A stretch of 64,000 nt of DNA from Globodera rostochiensis (GCA_018350325.1 JAEVLN010000010.1:1054001-1118000), one strand, 5' to 3'; counted from the stretch's first letter, positions 47,384-59,378 are shown. Notes: generated by a model not told the origin, from the letters alone. Numbers and translations: made by a program.

Positions 47384-50201
47384 ATGGACTTCTGGGATCA
47401 ACCAAATAGAAACTCATTATCTTCTGCTAAACCCATCGTTGGTGTGCAGAAGCATTTTTGCTTGAAAGGCGCTGGAGCAGTATCAGCACCAGTTGAAGCT
47501 GAACGGAGGTGCGCCGTGTGCAAGAACATCTGCATTTCCACCTATTACGGAGTTCTCTGTTGTTCAAGTAAAGAAATTTTGAAAATTGTTAAACATTAAA
47601 AATATGCAAAATTTCGATTTTAAATGCCTTTTCGATAGGTTGTAAGCAATTTTTTCGTCGAACAATCATCAATAAACGACATTGGAAATGCATTAACAAT
47701 GGCCAGTGCACCGTCGATGAACCTCAATCAAGTCGACCGTTTTGTTTAATTATATAATAATTATATTTATTAATTAAAATTACTTTAAGAAATTTGTTGC
47801 AAAGCGTGTCGTTTTGACAAGTGTTTGGCGGTTGGAATGAATTGGGAGGCAATTCAAGTGTTGAACAAGTCGGATTTGGCCAATATATTCTTTGCTGAAT
47901 TAGTCGAGAGGCAAAAGCAATTGCGAATAATGGCCAATGACAAAACAATGCAAACGCTTGAGGTAATTTTTAAATTTGCTATCAATTAAAAGTTTAAAAA
48001 AATTATCAAAAAAATTATTTCATTTTTTAAATTATCATTTACAATAATTACAATTAAGATGCCAATTGTTAACTCGGACTTAACGGACAATAAACTGATC
48101 AAAACATGGCTAAACATTGAAAAACGACAAAAACAAATTTTTGAATTTTTTTTTAATATGCCCGACAATTATTTGCAATTCGCAACAAATGAGGGAATGC
48201 AAAATTATTTGGAGACCGGATCAAACATTTTGGGCCAAGTGCATCTTTTCCCGGTCATTACTTTATTTCTAATTAAATTTTTAAAATCATTTATTAGATT
48301 TCAAATCTCTCAGAAGAAAGTTATTGGGTTTGTTCCAATGAGCACCCTTTAATTTTAAAACTAATTGCTGTCGATCGACTTCTTATAATGGGATTGGCCA
48401 AGATGATGCCAATCTTTAATACGCTCACATTGTCCGATCGAGTATGCCTTTATTTTTAAAAAAATGTTTAATTTAAATCAATTTCTATTAATATTTAAGA
48501 TTGCATTGATCAAGCACATGATTCTGCCCGTTAATGCATTGTCCTATTGTGTGTACTCTCTTCAGATTAATTCAACAACGTGGAAACGATGCCGCCATCT
48601 TGTGGAAGCGATGGCATGTCATTGTAAAGTGCCTGAATTCAAAAATGATGGACGGTTAGTGTGGCGCAAATGATAAATAGGGCCCGGATTTTTATGTTTT
48701 AAACATATTTTTTTCGTGGATTCCTTATCATGAGAGAAGCCTAAAAATAGTATTTGTTTTGAAAAATTTTTGAATTAGGGCGACTTTTTAGCACATATTA
48801 AAACATATTTTGGGGGTATTTTTTAGCACATATTTAGGTACTAACATATTTTAAGCTTTTTCAGACTTTTAGCACATATTTTGCCATTTTTCAAAAATTT
48901 CAAAAAAATGCACCCCTAAAAAATTGACATTTTTTTGCAACTAAAAATTCTGCCACCAAAAAAATGACAATTTTTAAAATTCCATATTTTTAAAAAAATT
49001 TTCAGAAATGCCTTTAATTTACATATAAAAATTTTTATTTTTATTTTTACTTCAATTGGGGCCATTTCTTGAAAGTTGATTAAATTTTTGAAAATTTTAT
49101 GCATAAACTGACTAGATTTTGGCCATTTTTGGCACATATTTTGGCCTTTTTGGGTTTTTTAGCACATATAAATCCTAGCCCTAATTATAAATGCAGGCCA
49201 TGGAAAAAATACGTCCGTGGAAAATGCGTCAGTGATTGTTAAAAGTCGAGAAAAGGCTGTTTCACGGGGTATTTGTCAGCTAGACTCCAATTGAAGCCCG
49301 GACGCGAATTTTAACATTTTTTCGGAAATTCAAATCTTACAAAAAATCAAATGTTAGCTTTCAAATCATACAAAAGGCACAAAATTACATCGAAATCGAA
49401 TTGATGCTTTTTGAAGATTTTGAGCGCATAAATAATTTTTTGAAAAAATTTCGGCTACGGGATTCGGAATTAGTCGAAAAAGATCTTAGAATCGTGATTT
49501 TTTTTTTCTCGTTTTTCAATTTAATATAATTAATTCAAGCAAAAATGAGTTCATAAGAATTTTCAGTCTTTATCAACTAGCTGAGCAAGCTTTTGTTCAT
49601 TCAATGCAACCCTTTTTACGAATAAAAGAAGCGATCTCTGCGGAAGAATTTGTTATGATGCAAGCAATTTTATTGTCACATTCCGGTAAATAAATATTTA
49701 TGTTAATTAACTTTAATCCCATTTTGCTTTTCTTCTAAATTAAAATAGCATTTTTACAACTAAAATCAAAATATTCTAGCAATTTTAACTAAATGCAAAC
49801 AAAATATTCTAGCAATTTTAACTAAATGAAATATTCTAGCAATTTTAACTAAATGAAATATTCTAGCAATTTTAACTAAATGCAAACAAAATATTCTAGC
49901 AATTTTAACTAAATGAAATATTCTAGCAATTTCCGAACTTTCTGCACAAGCGCAACAATTGTTATATGACGAATCGGTGCGCTACACAAAAATTTTGCTA
50001 AAATTCGAACAACATCGCCTCGGGGCAGCGGCGGGGGCCGCGCGTTTTGCCCAATGTTTGCAACTGATCGATCACTCAATTTATGTGGCGCGCCATTTGG
50101 AAGTTTATTGCACGTACAAGGAAATGTTTTACTACCGCAAAAGCATTGATCAAAGCATGAAAGAAGCTCTAATTTCAGTGTCAATGACACGCCATTGTTA
50201 A
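47384..50201 (+). CDS. Nuclear hormone receptor (nematode divergent type)
   Basis: Ligand-regulated transcription factor of the nuclear-receptor superfamily. Eight exons: 47384-47567, 47639-47731, 47790-47962, 48059-48238, 48298-48441, 48500-48654, 49567-49685, 49927-50201; all in frame, 440 residues. The DNA-binding domain begins CAVCKNICIS, has P-box region CCSSCKQFFRR and the second finger with KCINNGQC and CCKACRFDKCLAVGM. The ligand-binding domain shows VDRLLIMGLAKMMPIF and a later helix QALLL-type region. It resembles the expanded nematode supplementary (HNF4-derived) receptors rather than conserved metazoan ones. The final intron ends in a tandem repeat that duplicates the acceptor site five times. 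Intron 6 (48655-49566) carries repeat elements. Confidence 0.88.
48655..49566. other. Large NR intron with repeats
   Basis: Contains GCACATATTT motifs repeated at about 48790-48880 and 49133-49165, and a long-inverted-repeat family member at about 49265-49475 (CCCGGACGCGAATTTTAAC at left). No extra exon seen. Confidence 0.55.
49765..49926 (+). repeat. Tandem copies of a 3' splice site
   Basis: Units of 27 or 33 bp (ATTCTAGCAATTTTAACTAAATG with or without CAAACA) give five decoy AG sites at 49779, 49812, 49839, 49866 and 49899 before the one used at 49926. Translation from any decoy ends at a stop after ILTK within one or two units. Confidence 0.85.
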
Positions 50202-50400
50202 GGATTGGATGAATTTGATCCAAGAAAAAGTCACATTTTAGAGCATGGATTCCATCAAAAATTTTCCAAAATAAGAACATCGTGAAGACCAAAATAAAAA
50301 AATTTTTTTATTTGTTTTTATTTATTTTTTGAGGTGAATGCAAGCTCCTCATAGGCGCCCTGCATCTATATTTTCTTTAAAAATATTACTAGGCTGACTT

Positions 50401-50478
50401 GATTGTAAAAAAGTCGTATTTTCTCAAGTTTCTCAGTTAGATTGTAAAAAAGTCGTATTTTCTCAAGTTTCTCAGTTA
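50401..50478. repeat. 39-bp tandem duplication
   Basis: Two adjacent identical copies starting GATTGTAAAAAAGTCGTATT, at 50401 and 50440. Confidence 0.9.
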
Positions 50479-50561
50479 TATGACAAACTTTTAAAACGTT
50501 TAAAATGTGATAAAACATTTATTTTTGCTTAAATGTGAGTTGTTTATATAGAAATTATTTA

Positions 50562-50827
50562 GGGTGTGTCATGAGTTTTTGCACTATTTATTTTTTTGAA
50601 ATTGAAAATTTATTTTAGTTCAACAAAATATTTAGCGGTAGGGCAAAAATGGGCACAATTTTTGGCAATAAATGCCGTAGAAAATTGTTTGCTGACCCAA
50701 AATTCTTTAATTTTTACATACTTGATAAGCAATGTTTAAGCTCCCAAAAAACTTAAAACTGGGTCTGATCAGCCTCAAATTTTCTCAAATTCTTAAAAAA
50801 TAAATAGTGCAAAAACTTATAACACCC
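50562..50827. mobile_element. Inverted-repeat element, about 36-bp ends
   Basis: Left GGGTGTGTCATGAGTTTTTG and right CAAAAACTTATAACACCC ends are inverted and continue through CACTATTTATTTTTT. 266 bp, no ORF, no clear TSD. Confidence 0.7.
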
Positions 50828-50833
50828 AAATAG

Positions 50834-50905
50834 TAGGGATGTTCTGACTTGAAATTTACCGAGAACCGAGACTCGAGACCGAGACTCTCGAATATCCCTA
50901 CTAAA
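50834..50905. mobile_element. Short GAGACTCGAGACC element
   Basis: AGTAGGGATGTTC at the left and GAATATCCCTACT at the right are inverted with one mismatch; the interior carries GAGACTCGAGACCGAGACT. A minimal member of the GTTCGAGA family. Confidence 0.65.
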
Positions 50906-52304
50906 TACTAGTCATAGCACTTTAAACATTGACACCACGCTTTTTAATATCTTCACCCGATATCAAAGGGCATCATTGTCCTTTGTTTAGGCGCCTTTTT
51001 TATTGGACATATTTTATTTTCAAATTTCTAGTTCAGTAGAAATTGGAAGTGAAAATTATATATTTTGAATTCTGATGAACCGATCGAGATTTCGATCGAG
51101 AATCTCAAATGAACAAACAAATTAAAATTTTCAAAATATTTTCTCAATCGGCGCCTATCGGCACCGCTGACCCCTTCCACCACTCCCCTGAAGTGAAGCA
51201 GAATTCTCAAAACACTCTGTATTCCTGACTTTTTTTTTAACAAAAATGTATAAAAATTCCTACAAAATTTTCCCGGCGGCGCCGTCGGACCTCCAAACAA
51301 CGAAATCAGGGCTAGATACACGGGCCTAGTCTCGGATAGAACATAAAAATTTGACCAAGTTTATAAAAATTTTCTTATAAAAAATTCTTTAAGAAAAATG
51401 CATTCTTAAACATATTCAAATCTCTGCTTAAAGTTTGCAAATCCTTGTAAACTTGGAGAAATAAATCAAAGTTAGTAGAATTTTAACGCCAACGAGTTAT
51501 TTTCACAAATTAAAAAAATAATCACCTGGTTATAGCGTCTCAGACGCGCTGTTAACGTTAACCCCTACCGGCTCGTTCCAATCGATGTTTTTGCTACCCT
51601 CAAGAAGCTTCTGAATTTTACGAACAAATTTTTGAACGATGGTTTAGTCGTGGGATTACGAACGTTGCTGGGAGTACCGTGTTTGATTTTGTTGGAGTCT
51701 AATTTCTGGAATTTTGTTTGACTTATCAGTTGTTATCAGATGAATAAAGATATTTTTAAATTAAATAACAGACTCCTATTTTATTCGGATAAACTCTTTA
51801 TTTTCATATTTCTAATTTGGATTCGATATTATTTATTAAGTTTTTTTTATTAGACAAAATTATCCTAGCAAATTAAAATTTATATCAAGTCCGGTACAAA
51901 CAATTATCGTTCATATCGAAAAAATTTACATTATTTACACCGTCGGCCCCTTTCATAGTCTTAGTCTTAAATCAACAAAAAACACGAATATATATATTTT
52001 TTGCTATTTAGACATTCTTTGATTAACTTATATAAAAATTGTCCAAGCTTTGCGACTATAAATTCAATAATCAATCATAGCATAAATTGTTACAAAATTT
52101 TTATGTGGGCATTTTTGGGGATTTTTTATTCATATAACTTCCGGATTTAAGAACCAATTTGCGCGTAAATACTGGCCGGAACTAAGCGTCGGAAGTGTTA
52201 TATTTTATTTTCCACGTCATATAAATAATTTGTTGTATATTTAAACGTATATTAATTTAAAATTTTATCATTCAATATTGAAAAATTCACAAAAAAATTT
52301 TGCA

Positions 52305-55300
52305 ATGCTATCAAATTTGGCTATTTGTGTTGAATTTTTCGTTCTTTTTGCTGCCAAATTTCTGACAAATGCGAGTCCAGGTAAAGTTTTGCATCAATTA
52401 GAGATCAATTAAAAAACCGGTCTTGTGAAGCCTTAATTATATAAAACTAAAAATTTATTTTAATTAAATTTTTTGAAGAAATTGATCACAAACCCGAGAC
52501 TCTTGACGTCAACATTGAAGCAATGGTTGAAGACGCCATTAACTGGGCTCATATCCATGGACTTGTTATACGAACAAAAGAAATTTCGCCAAAGTATGAT
52601 ATTTGAATGATTAATACAAAAAAAGATTTAATACTAATTTAATCAAATCATTTTTGGACATAATATTCATCAAATTTGCTGTCAAAATTCAAATTTTAGA
52701 AATGACATAGCCATGTTTATGCCATTTGCACTGTTCCCCACGCCATTTCCACGCGAAATGTTTGAACAAGCACGAGATGTGCAAACGGTACAGAGAGTTT
52801 TGTAAATATTAATCAAATTTTAAATGTTTTTAATTATTTTTTATTGTTTTTAAATTTTGTTTTTTATATTTTTTAAATATAGGCCATGCAACTTTTATAC
52901 TTTCGCGTTGCGAGTGACTTTGAATTTTTGCGCGAACATATACAATCCGTCGCAGCGTCTGAGGACTGTATACGACGTCTGCTTGAAATTGCGCAAATTG
53001 TGCACGATGAAGGGATCAAACAACCGCTTACTGTCGTTGTGATGCGATCGGTTTGCAAATAAATAAATTAAAAATTTGAAATAATTACATAATTAGGGAT
53101 GGGATTTTTAGGTTTTTACCTATTTTTTCCCTAAACGCGCCTTGCTCTGAAAGCACCAAAATTATGTTTGTAGCCCACAACGGTGGTTTTCATCGAGTTT
53201 TTAGTAGAGACCGGTCGAGACGAGATCTCGTCTCGAGCCTCGAAAAATCTCGACTCGAGATCTCGCTCGAAGAAATTTTCTGAGATTTTTTCGAGAATCT
53301 CGGCTTTTTCGAGAATCTCGGCTTTTTCTCTCGACATCTCGAAAAATCTCGACTCTAGATCTCGAAAAATCTCGACTCGAGATCTCGCTCGAAGAAATTT
53401 TCCGAGATTTTTTCGAGAATCTCGGCTTTTTCGAGAATCTCGTTTCGAAATCTCTAAAAATCTCGACTCGAGATCTCGCTCGAAGCTCAAGTCCGGTCTC
53501 TAGTTTTTAGCACCTATTTTTTAGGTTTTATTTTTTAGCGCCTTAAAAATGGTAATTCAGAAAATTCCTTAAGAAAAATGCGACCGAAAAATGCACCCCT
53601 AAGATTGAATTTTTGCAAATTTTCAAAAAATACACCCCCTAAAAATGGACTTTTTTCAAGACAAGACTAAAAATTCTGCCCGCCAATAAATGCAATTTTT
53701 TAAAATTTCAATTCACGATAGGTAAATTTTATAAATGCAATTAAAATCTATTTTTGGCATATTAAAGGACTATATGTGCGATGTTGGCAAAAATGAGCAT
53801 ACTGGCGAGCCAGTTTATGGGCTAAAACAGGTTTTTATATATTTTGAAAAGAATTAAATATTAAAATTTAAAAAAAAAACATTTTAACAGATTGAAACGA
53901 ACATTGGGCAAATTGGTGGATTTTTCAATGCTCCGTATATCACAAATTTGCACCGACGGACGATGGCCAATGCGGGACTTGACACATCAAACGATTTCAT
54001 GCCGATTAACGAACCCGACGCAATGGTGGTCGACGCGTTAATTATGGCCTGGTCAGTAGGGGCCGGACTCCGGACAATTAACATGGATGGATCCGGGGGC
54101 GTTATTATAAAAATAAAACATTTATAAATTACAATTTAAAATAATTTAAAAATTAAGGAAAGCATTTGGCGACAAAGACGCAATTATTCTAATGGTTGCT
54201 CTCAAAGTGTACCAAACTTTTCAGCAATATAAGATGCATTATTTGCTGGAAAAAGTTTCAAAAAACAAAATAAAAATTGTGCAAATACCAGTGCATGAAG
54301 TTGCAGAAATGTATGCGCAAATTATACCTTTTTTTAAAAATATAATAAATAAAATTTTGAATTTTGCATTATAATTTTTATTAAAAAAATAAATAAAACG
54401 GTTACCGGGCCCACGAATCCAGTCAGATCCACACATTGATTTATGACTAGAATGGAAAACATTTCCGCAAAACCTCTGACCCTCGGGGGTAAAATTTATT
54501 CAAATTTTGAATAAAAATCGAACTTTTACCATAATTTTACAGATTGACGCTTGATAATGACTTTTCACTGCGATTTGGTACTCAAAAGGTGGCAGTTGCC
54601 TTCTACAGATCGCAGACTGGCCTAAATAATCCAAAATATTTTGCTGGTCAACTTATGATCGAACGGTCAACCGCCATTGTATAATTTGTTGATCAGATTC
54701 CATCAGTCTTTCTTTTTTTTCAGAAAATTCCAAGTGTTACACAAATACTTTCTGCACAAAAGAAGATACAACAGGTTTTTGAATAATAAAATTTAAAACA
54801 TTTTTTAAACGAAAATCGAAAATGTTTATTCAAAAATAGTTTAAAACATTAAAGAGTGAATATAACATCAAATTAAGTGCTAATTACACTTAAATTAATT
54901 TAATTTTTTTTCCCGCAGGTTCTTGCATTGCCCGGCATGGTGGAACGATTCTTTCCGAGCGCCAACGAAGCGGATATGGTGGCTACAATTCGCAAAACAT
55001 TCACCGGCCTTTGGGGCCTTGATAATCCAGAGGATGAAGCGACCAAAAGCATAATTAAGGTCATTAGTTCAAATATAAACACATTCTGAGCAAATTTTCA
55101 TTTTCCATTTATTGCTGAACATTTTTTTAAACAATTTTAGGATGCCATTGATCATCCTGACAAATATGTGCTGAAGCCGTGTCGAGAAGGCGGTGGACAC
55201 AATTTCTTTGGCGAAAAAATTCCGGAAAAATTGCGCGAATTCAGTCGTGCCGAACTTGGCGCTCACATTTTAATGCAAAAGCTGGCGCCATTGGTTGTCC

Positions 55301-55921
55301 CGGTAATGTTAAAATAAATTTTAAAAAAGTAAATTTTGTTTAAATTAATTAATTATAAAACTGGTAAAAGAATATGTTAAATTTTAAAGTGACAATTAAG
55401 GGCAATAAACACATTTTTATTTATTATTCAATTAAAATGCTTTACTAATAAGGCGCCAAACAAATTGTTATGAATGTCATAATTAAAAAAGAAATAATAT
55501 AATTAATATTGTACCAAATAAAAATGAATCTTTCATTTGATGTTAAAAAAGCGAGAAAGTGATTTATGCAATTAAAAAATATATTAGATTTTCAAAAATG
55601 TTTTATTTTTTAAAAATTTAATTTTCTGAAGAAAACCTACCAGAAAATGCGTGAAACTCAAAAAGCACCTAAAACCGATAACCCCTATATATATTATTTG
55701 TTCGTGTTCAGAACTTTTTGGTCCGTCCACTCCAGGATGTACAGTTCGAAAACATTGTCAGTGAGCTCGGCATCTTCGGCTTTCTGCTGGGCAACGTGCA
55801 CACAAAGAGCGTGCAGCACAACGTGCAGCGGGGGCACTACACGCGCAGCAAGTCGCAGGAGGCGGAGGAGGGCGGTATTTATGGGGGCGATGGCGTTGTT
55901 GACTCGCCTTTATTATTTTAG
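52305..55921 (+). CDS. Secreted glutathione-synthetase-like protein
   Basis: Twelve exons: 52305-52380, 52479-52593, 52700-52787, 52883-53050, 53768-53830, 53891-54051, 54158-54310, 54543-54678, 54724-54774, 54919-55059, 55141-55302, 55712-55921; all in frame, 507 residues. Eukaryotic GSS (ATP-grasp, joins gamma-glutamylcysteine and glycine) is normally about 470; the extra N-terminus (MLSNLAICVEFFVLFAAKFL) looks like a signal peptide. GSS blocks: DAINWAHIHGLVIRTK, PFALFPTPFPRE, RSDYMCD, LKQIETN, IRKTFTGLWGLD, the ATP-grasp loop VLKPCREGGGHN, ELGIFGFLLGN and a final RSK-x5-EGG. Usual NTI-ASFG after KQIE is NIGQIGGFF, KPQREGGGNN is KPCREGGGHN, and the GGVAAG lid is GGIYGG. So the fold is kept but the substrate site is altered. 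Signal peptide plus altered site match the GSS-like effector families of cyst and reniform nematodes; this is inference. Cytosolic GSS would lack the leader. Confidence 0.9.
53205..53502. mobile_element. TCTCGA-filled element with 8-bp TSD
   Basis: In GSS-like intron 4. Ends TAGAGACCGG and CCGGTCTCTA are perfect inverted repeats and GTTTTTAG flanks both sides (53197-53204 and 53503-53510). The interior is almost entirely TCTCGA/GAGATCTCG repeats, with a direct duplication of about 110 bp (CGAGATCTCGCTCGAAGAAA occurs twice). Confidence 0.9.
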
Positions 55922-56603
55922 GCATGAAAACTGTGATTGATTTTTTCCAATTTTCACTTACAAATTAGGACTAACAATTTCTTGTGGGATAAATGTTATG
56001 TAAATTAATTCTAAAAGCAATTAATAGCTAATCTCATTTATTCAAATTCTTGTGATTGTAATTTGGTCAAAAGTCGCATTAGTCAATTCCGAGTTTTGTT
56101 ATTTACAAAATTTTATATTTAATATACCTACAGCAAAAAAAAGCCTTGATGAAAGCTTCACAAAAAAATGATCACTATGGAAAAACTCTTTTTTCAAAAA
56201 TAATAATAAAAAAGAATCGTGGGTGTATTAAAATTCACAAGCTTTGTAGATGCCGCCTAATTAATTACCCTGCGGAGGCAGGGGTGTCCCATGGGGGTAG
56301 GGGCGCTTGGGATTGTGTTGCCGCACAATCCGGTGCTTCTTGGGCTTTTAAGGGATGAAGGAGTGATTGGGGGGGGGGGATAATTAACTAATTAGGGATC
56401 GCGCGCTTTCTGTGCCTGCGATCCTAAGCCATTAGAGGCAAAAAAAAATCCGTGCGAGGGAATGCCTGTGGCAGTGTGCTGGGGAGGTGAGGGAAAAGGA
56501 TGCCATTCACGTACCACCTAATTGCCGGTGTATTTTAAAGACCCTGGAATTGTGGGGGAAACGAGTATGCCGGCCAGATAGGCAACACAATTCTCTACAA
56601 AAT

Positions 56604-56761
56604 CCAACAAACTGCTAAGCTCTGCGCCCCTTCTCCGAGGAGGCGCGTCTTGTTGAATTTCGCATGTGCGATTTACTGAAGGAATGGGCATTTTTTAACA
56701 CACGAAATTCAACAAGACGCGCCTCCTCGGAGAAGGGGCGCAGAGCTTAGCAGTTTGTTGG
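56604..56761. repeat. Perfect 59-bp inverted repeat, 40-bp loop
   Basis: Arms 56604-56662 and 56703-56761 are exact reverse complements (left arm starts CCAACAAACTGCTAAGCTCT, ends GTTGAATTTCG) around a 40-bp loop. The arms are GC-richer than the surroundings. No TSD is obvious. It would fold into a long dsRNA if transcribed. Confidence 0.95.
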
Positions 56762-57263
56762 CAGGCAACAGAAACAATTGCCAAATTTATGCCATTTGTA
56801 CCACTATTTCAAAAATAACCAAGAAGCACAGTGTCCTTTAAGATCTTAAACAAAAAGGCTCAGAAGCGTCTGATCCATTACCCCCACCCCTAACCAATTT
56901 GTCTCATCGAGAGCTGCGTTTTTTGTGAGACCTGTAAAGTAATGATCAGGGCTGATACTTTTAGGTGCGAAAAATCTCGAAATAGGTACCTAAAATACGT
57001 GAAAAAAAGTGTCAAAAATAGGCTCCAAAAGCCCGGGTTTATAAGCAAAAATAGGGGTGAAAAAAATGTGCGTAAAAATAACAATAATGGCTTAAAAACT
57101 TGTTTTTTACATGGTAAAATTATAAATCAGCAGTAGGGCTGCTACTTTTAGCAAGAAAAATTGAAAAAGAAAAGCGTCTAAAAAGACACGAAATTATGGA
57201 GGATTTCGATAAAAAATTTATTGCTTGGCCAATCGCAAAACTTTAGCTTAACTATATCTCCAT

Positions 57264-57485
57264 TAAGGCTGTCGGTTTCAAATAATTTTCGGTTAACCGA
57301 AACCGATAACCGAACCGAACCTTTCGGTTTCAAACCGAACCGAACCGAAACCGGACCGAAGATTTCGGTTAACCGAACCGAAAACCGAACCGAAGCATTC
57401 GGTTAACCGAACCGAAAACCGAACCGAAAAAATGTCGGTTTTCGGTCTCGATTCGGTTCGGTTCGGTTTGAAACCGACAGCCTTA
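57264..57485. mobile_element. ACCGAA-filled element with 8-bp TSD
   Basis: 222 bp. Ends TAAGGCTGTCGGTTTCAAA and the exact inverse; ATCTCCAT flanks both sides (57256-57263 and 57486-57493). The interior is GGTTAACCGAACCGAAAACC-type repeats. hAT-like TSD length. Confidence 0.92.
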
Positions 57486-58036
57486 ATCTCCATCTTTACA
57501 AGAGCGTTCGAATGGTTTTTAGAGAAGCTGAATCGGTTAGGTTTAAACAAAGTTATTGCCCCGGTCTGTATTCGGGCCGCTCTGCATTCGGATTGTACGC
57601 CGTATTTTTAAAAATTTTTAAAAATTAGCGATCTTGGCAAGAAAAATTTGAAATTTTTTTCAAAAAATTTTTCAAAAAACCTCACATAGTGACAAAAATA
57701 GGGGCATTAAGACGACGAAATTTTCGACTAAAACCATGTTTTCACGCATAACTCGCCAAAATTGACCCAAAACCCAAAACCAAAAAACTTTTGGTCCAAT
57801 TTTTGGTACAAAATAACCCAAAAATTTTTTGGTTTTGGCTTTTTGGGTCCGGACTCTAGTAAATATCCACTGGTATGATTATCGCCTATAGGTAAATGTT
57901 TTTTTTTGGCACTTTTATGTTTTGGTGCTTATATCTTCGAGTTTTTATCAAGTATTAATAAGGATAATCGATTTTAGTAACTCTTCATTCCTATCATAAG
58001 ATATCCATACATATATTACTCCTTCCAATTACAAAA

Positions 58037-59378
58037 ATGTCCGAACGTCCCTGTTTTGTGTGCAACTCGCCTGCTCCGAACAACTTGGCCATGTTGTGCA
58101 AGTGTAACCATGTGGCCGGCCATGCCACGTGCGTCACTCCGTTCGTCACTCAGCACGGCCGTTGTCCGGTGCCGAACTGTGCGCAGCCGGCGGTTGCGAG
58201 TGATGTGCTCGTGCTGTGCATTGACCCGCCTCAGCCGAGCTGGTTTGGCCAGGTTTCTCCATTTTGTTTTTTTCTATGAATTTTGACGATACGGTTAAGC
58301 CTCAGAAGTTTTGAGTGTTGAGATTTAGATGGGGTCCAGGGCCGTAACTAGAAAAAAATTCCGGGGGGGGCAAACCAAAAAAATTCGATTCTTAGGTGGT
58401 GCATTTCTGAGTTTTATTGCATTCAATTTTTTCCCAAACTTTAAGTTCAAAATTCCGAACCGGGGATCCGATCAAATTGAATTCCACAAATTTTGCAGAA
58501 TGATCAGCGATCGGTGCGTGAAGTGATCGGAGTAATTCGTCAACGTTTGGTTGGACATCCGCAAATTGCAAGTGCACCGGAAGACGATTTTGAAGAAGTT
58601 GCGAACATTTTTGACGTAAGTTTTCAAATTGAATCGAAAAACGAATCATACGTCAACTTTTTATTTGGGCATTTTCCCAAAAAAAAAATTGGGTTTCAAA
58701 AAAAGGTAAAATCTATTTGGCCTACGAAATCGCTCTTCCTTTTATTCTTCGTAGCTTATCAAATGTAATGATTTTGTTTTAAAAAATTCCGATGTTTTTT
58801 TTGGCATGGAACAACAATGGCACACACACTGAGGCAACTTTTTTCTCTCTTTTTTAGAAAATTTAAACATTTTTTTTCAGAATTTGACTTCACGCCACAA
58901 GCCAAGCGCGCCGCCGGGCCAGGACGAAGTTGTCGACTCCGCCGATGGATGGGAAAAATTGAAGGCGCTAGTCCAGAAGGCTTCTCCGGTAGTTGGATTG
59001 GCGGTTTTCGGTTAGTTAAAAAAAAAAAAAAAATTTTTAAAGCAAATTTATGAAACATTATTTTATTACTATTAAGGGTTGCTCTGTTGGTACACCGCGC
59101 CATTGTTGGTGTCAGCTGGTTGTGCACTGTTTGAGAACGTATTCATATTTATTTTATGTTTTTATTTTTATAAAATTTTTGGAAAATATTTTGCTGACTT
59201 GACAAATTTCCCATTTTTCACTTAAACAAAAACATTTTTTTTTTTTTGTTTGCTTAAGTTGACTTCGCTGGTGATGGGTTTGGCCGCTTTACTGCGCAAC
59301 TATTTTCCGGAAATCGTCGCCTCCGGGGTCGCCTTCTTTGCCGCCTTTGCGTTAAGCAAAAAGAAACTGGAGGACTGA
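58037..59378 (+). CDS. RING-CH-like membrane protein
   Basis: Five exons: 58037-58252, 58499-58615, 58881-59010, 59077-59138, 59259-59378; in frame, 214 residues. The N-terminus has a zinc-binding arrangement CFVC...CKC...HATC...CPVPNC, spacing C-x2-C-x11-C-x-C-x5-H-x2-C-x10-C-x4-C, close to RING-CH (MARCH-type) ubiquitin ligases but with a non-standard last pair. A polar, acidic middle follows, then two hydrophobic segments (VVGLAVFGLLCWYTAPLLV and IVASGVAFFAAFALS) and a basic KKKLED end. Likely an endomembrane protein with the zinc finger cytosolic. Its second half matches the RING protein at 61356-63379, indicating paralogy. E3 activity is inferred only from the motif. Confidence 0.78.
58338..58460. 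mobile_element. Partial hairpin-family element in intron
   Basis: CCAGGGCCGTAACTAG followed by a G-run and GATTCTTAGG matches the left part of the element family at 19340 and 20322. The right end is missing. Confidence 0.5.

Larger units (their letters stand above)
50202..52304. other. Spacer with several repeats
   Basis: Holds a 39-bp duplication, two inverted-repeat elements, a TCTCGATCG fragment at 51075-51105 and a GC hairpin at 51148-51170. 51480-52300 is AT-rich without recognisable exons. Confidence 0.5.
55922..58036. other. Spacer with hairpin and element
   Basis: 56270-56560 is GC-richer with G-runs but no exon I can support. Contains the 59-bp perfect inverted repeat (56604-56761) and the ACCGAA element (57264-57485). 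AT-rich thereafter. Confidence 0.5.

Noticed and set aside
51537..51700. Possible tRNA or structured RNA near GCGTCTCAGACGCGC
   Set aside because: A short hairpin is present but no tRNA A-box/B-box pair or cloverleaf could be formed.
53131..53503. Open frames on both strands in the TCTCGA region
   Set aside because: Repeat-encoded RSRESRF-type sequence inside a transposable element with TSD.
57293..57550. 85-codon frame over the ACCGAA element
   Set aside because: Repeat-encoded and inside an element bounded by inverted ends and TSD.
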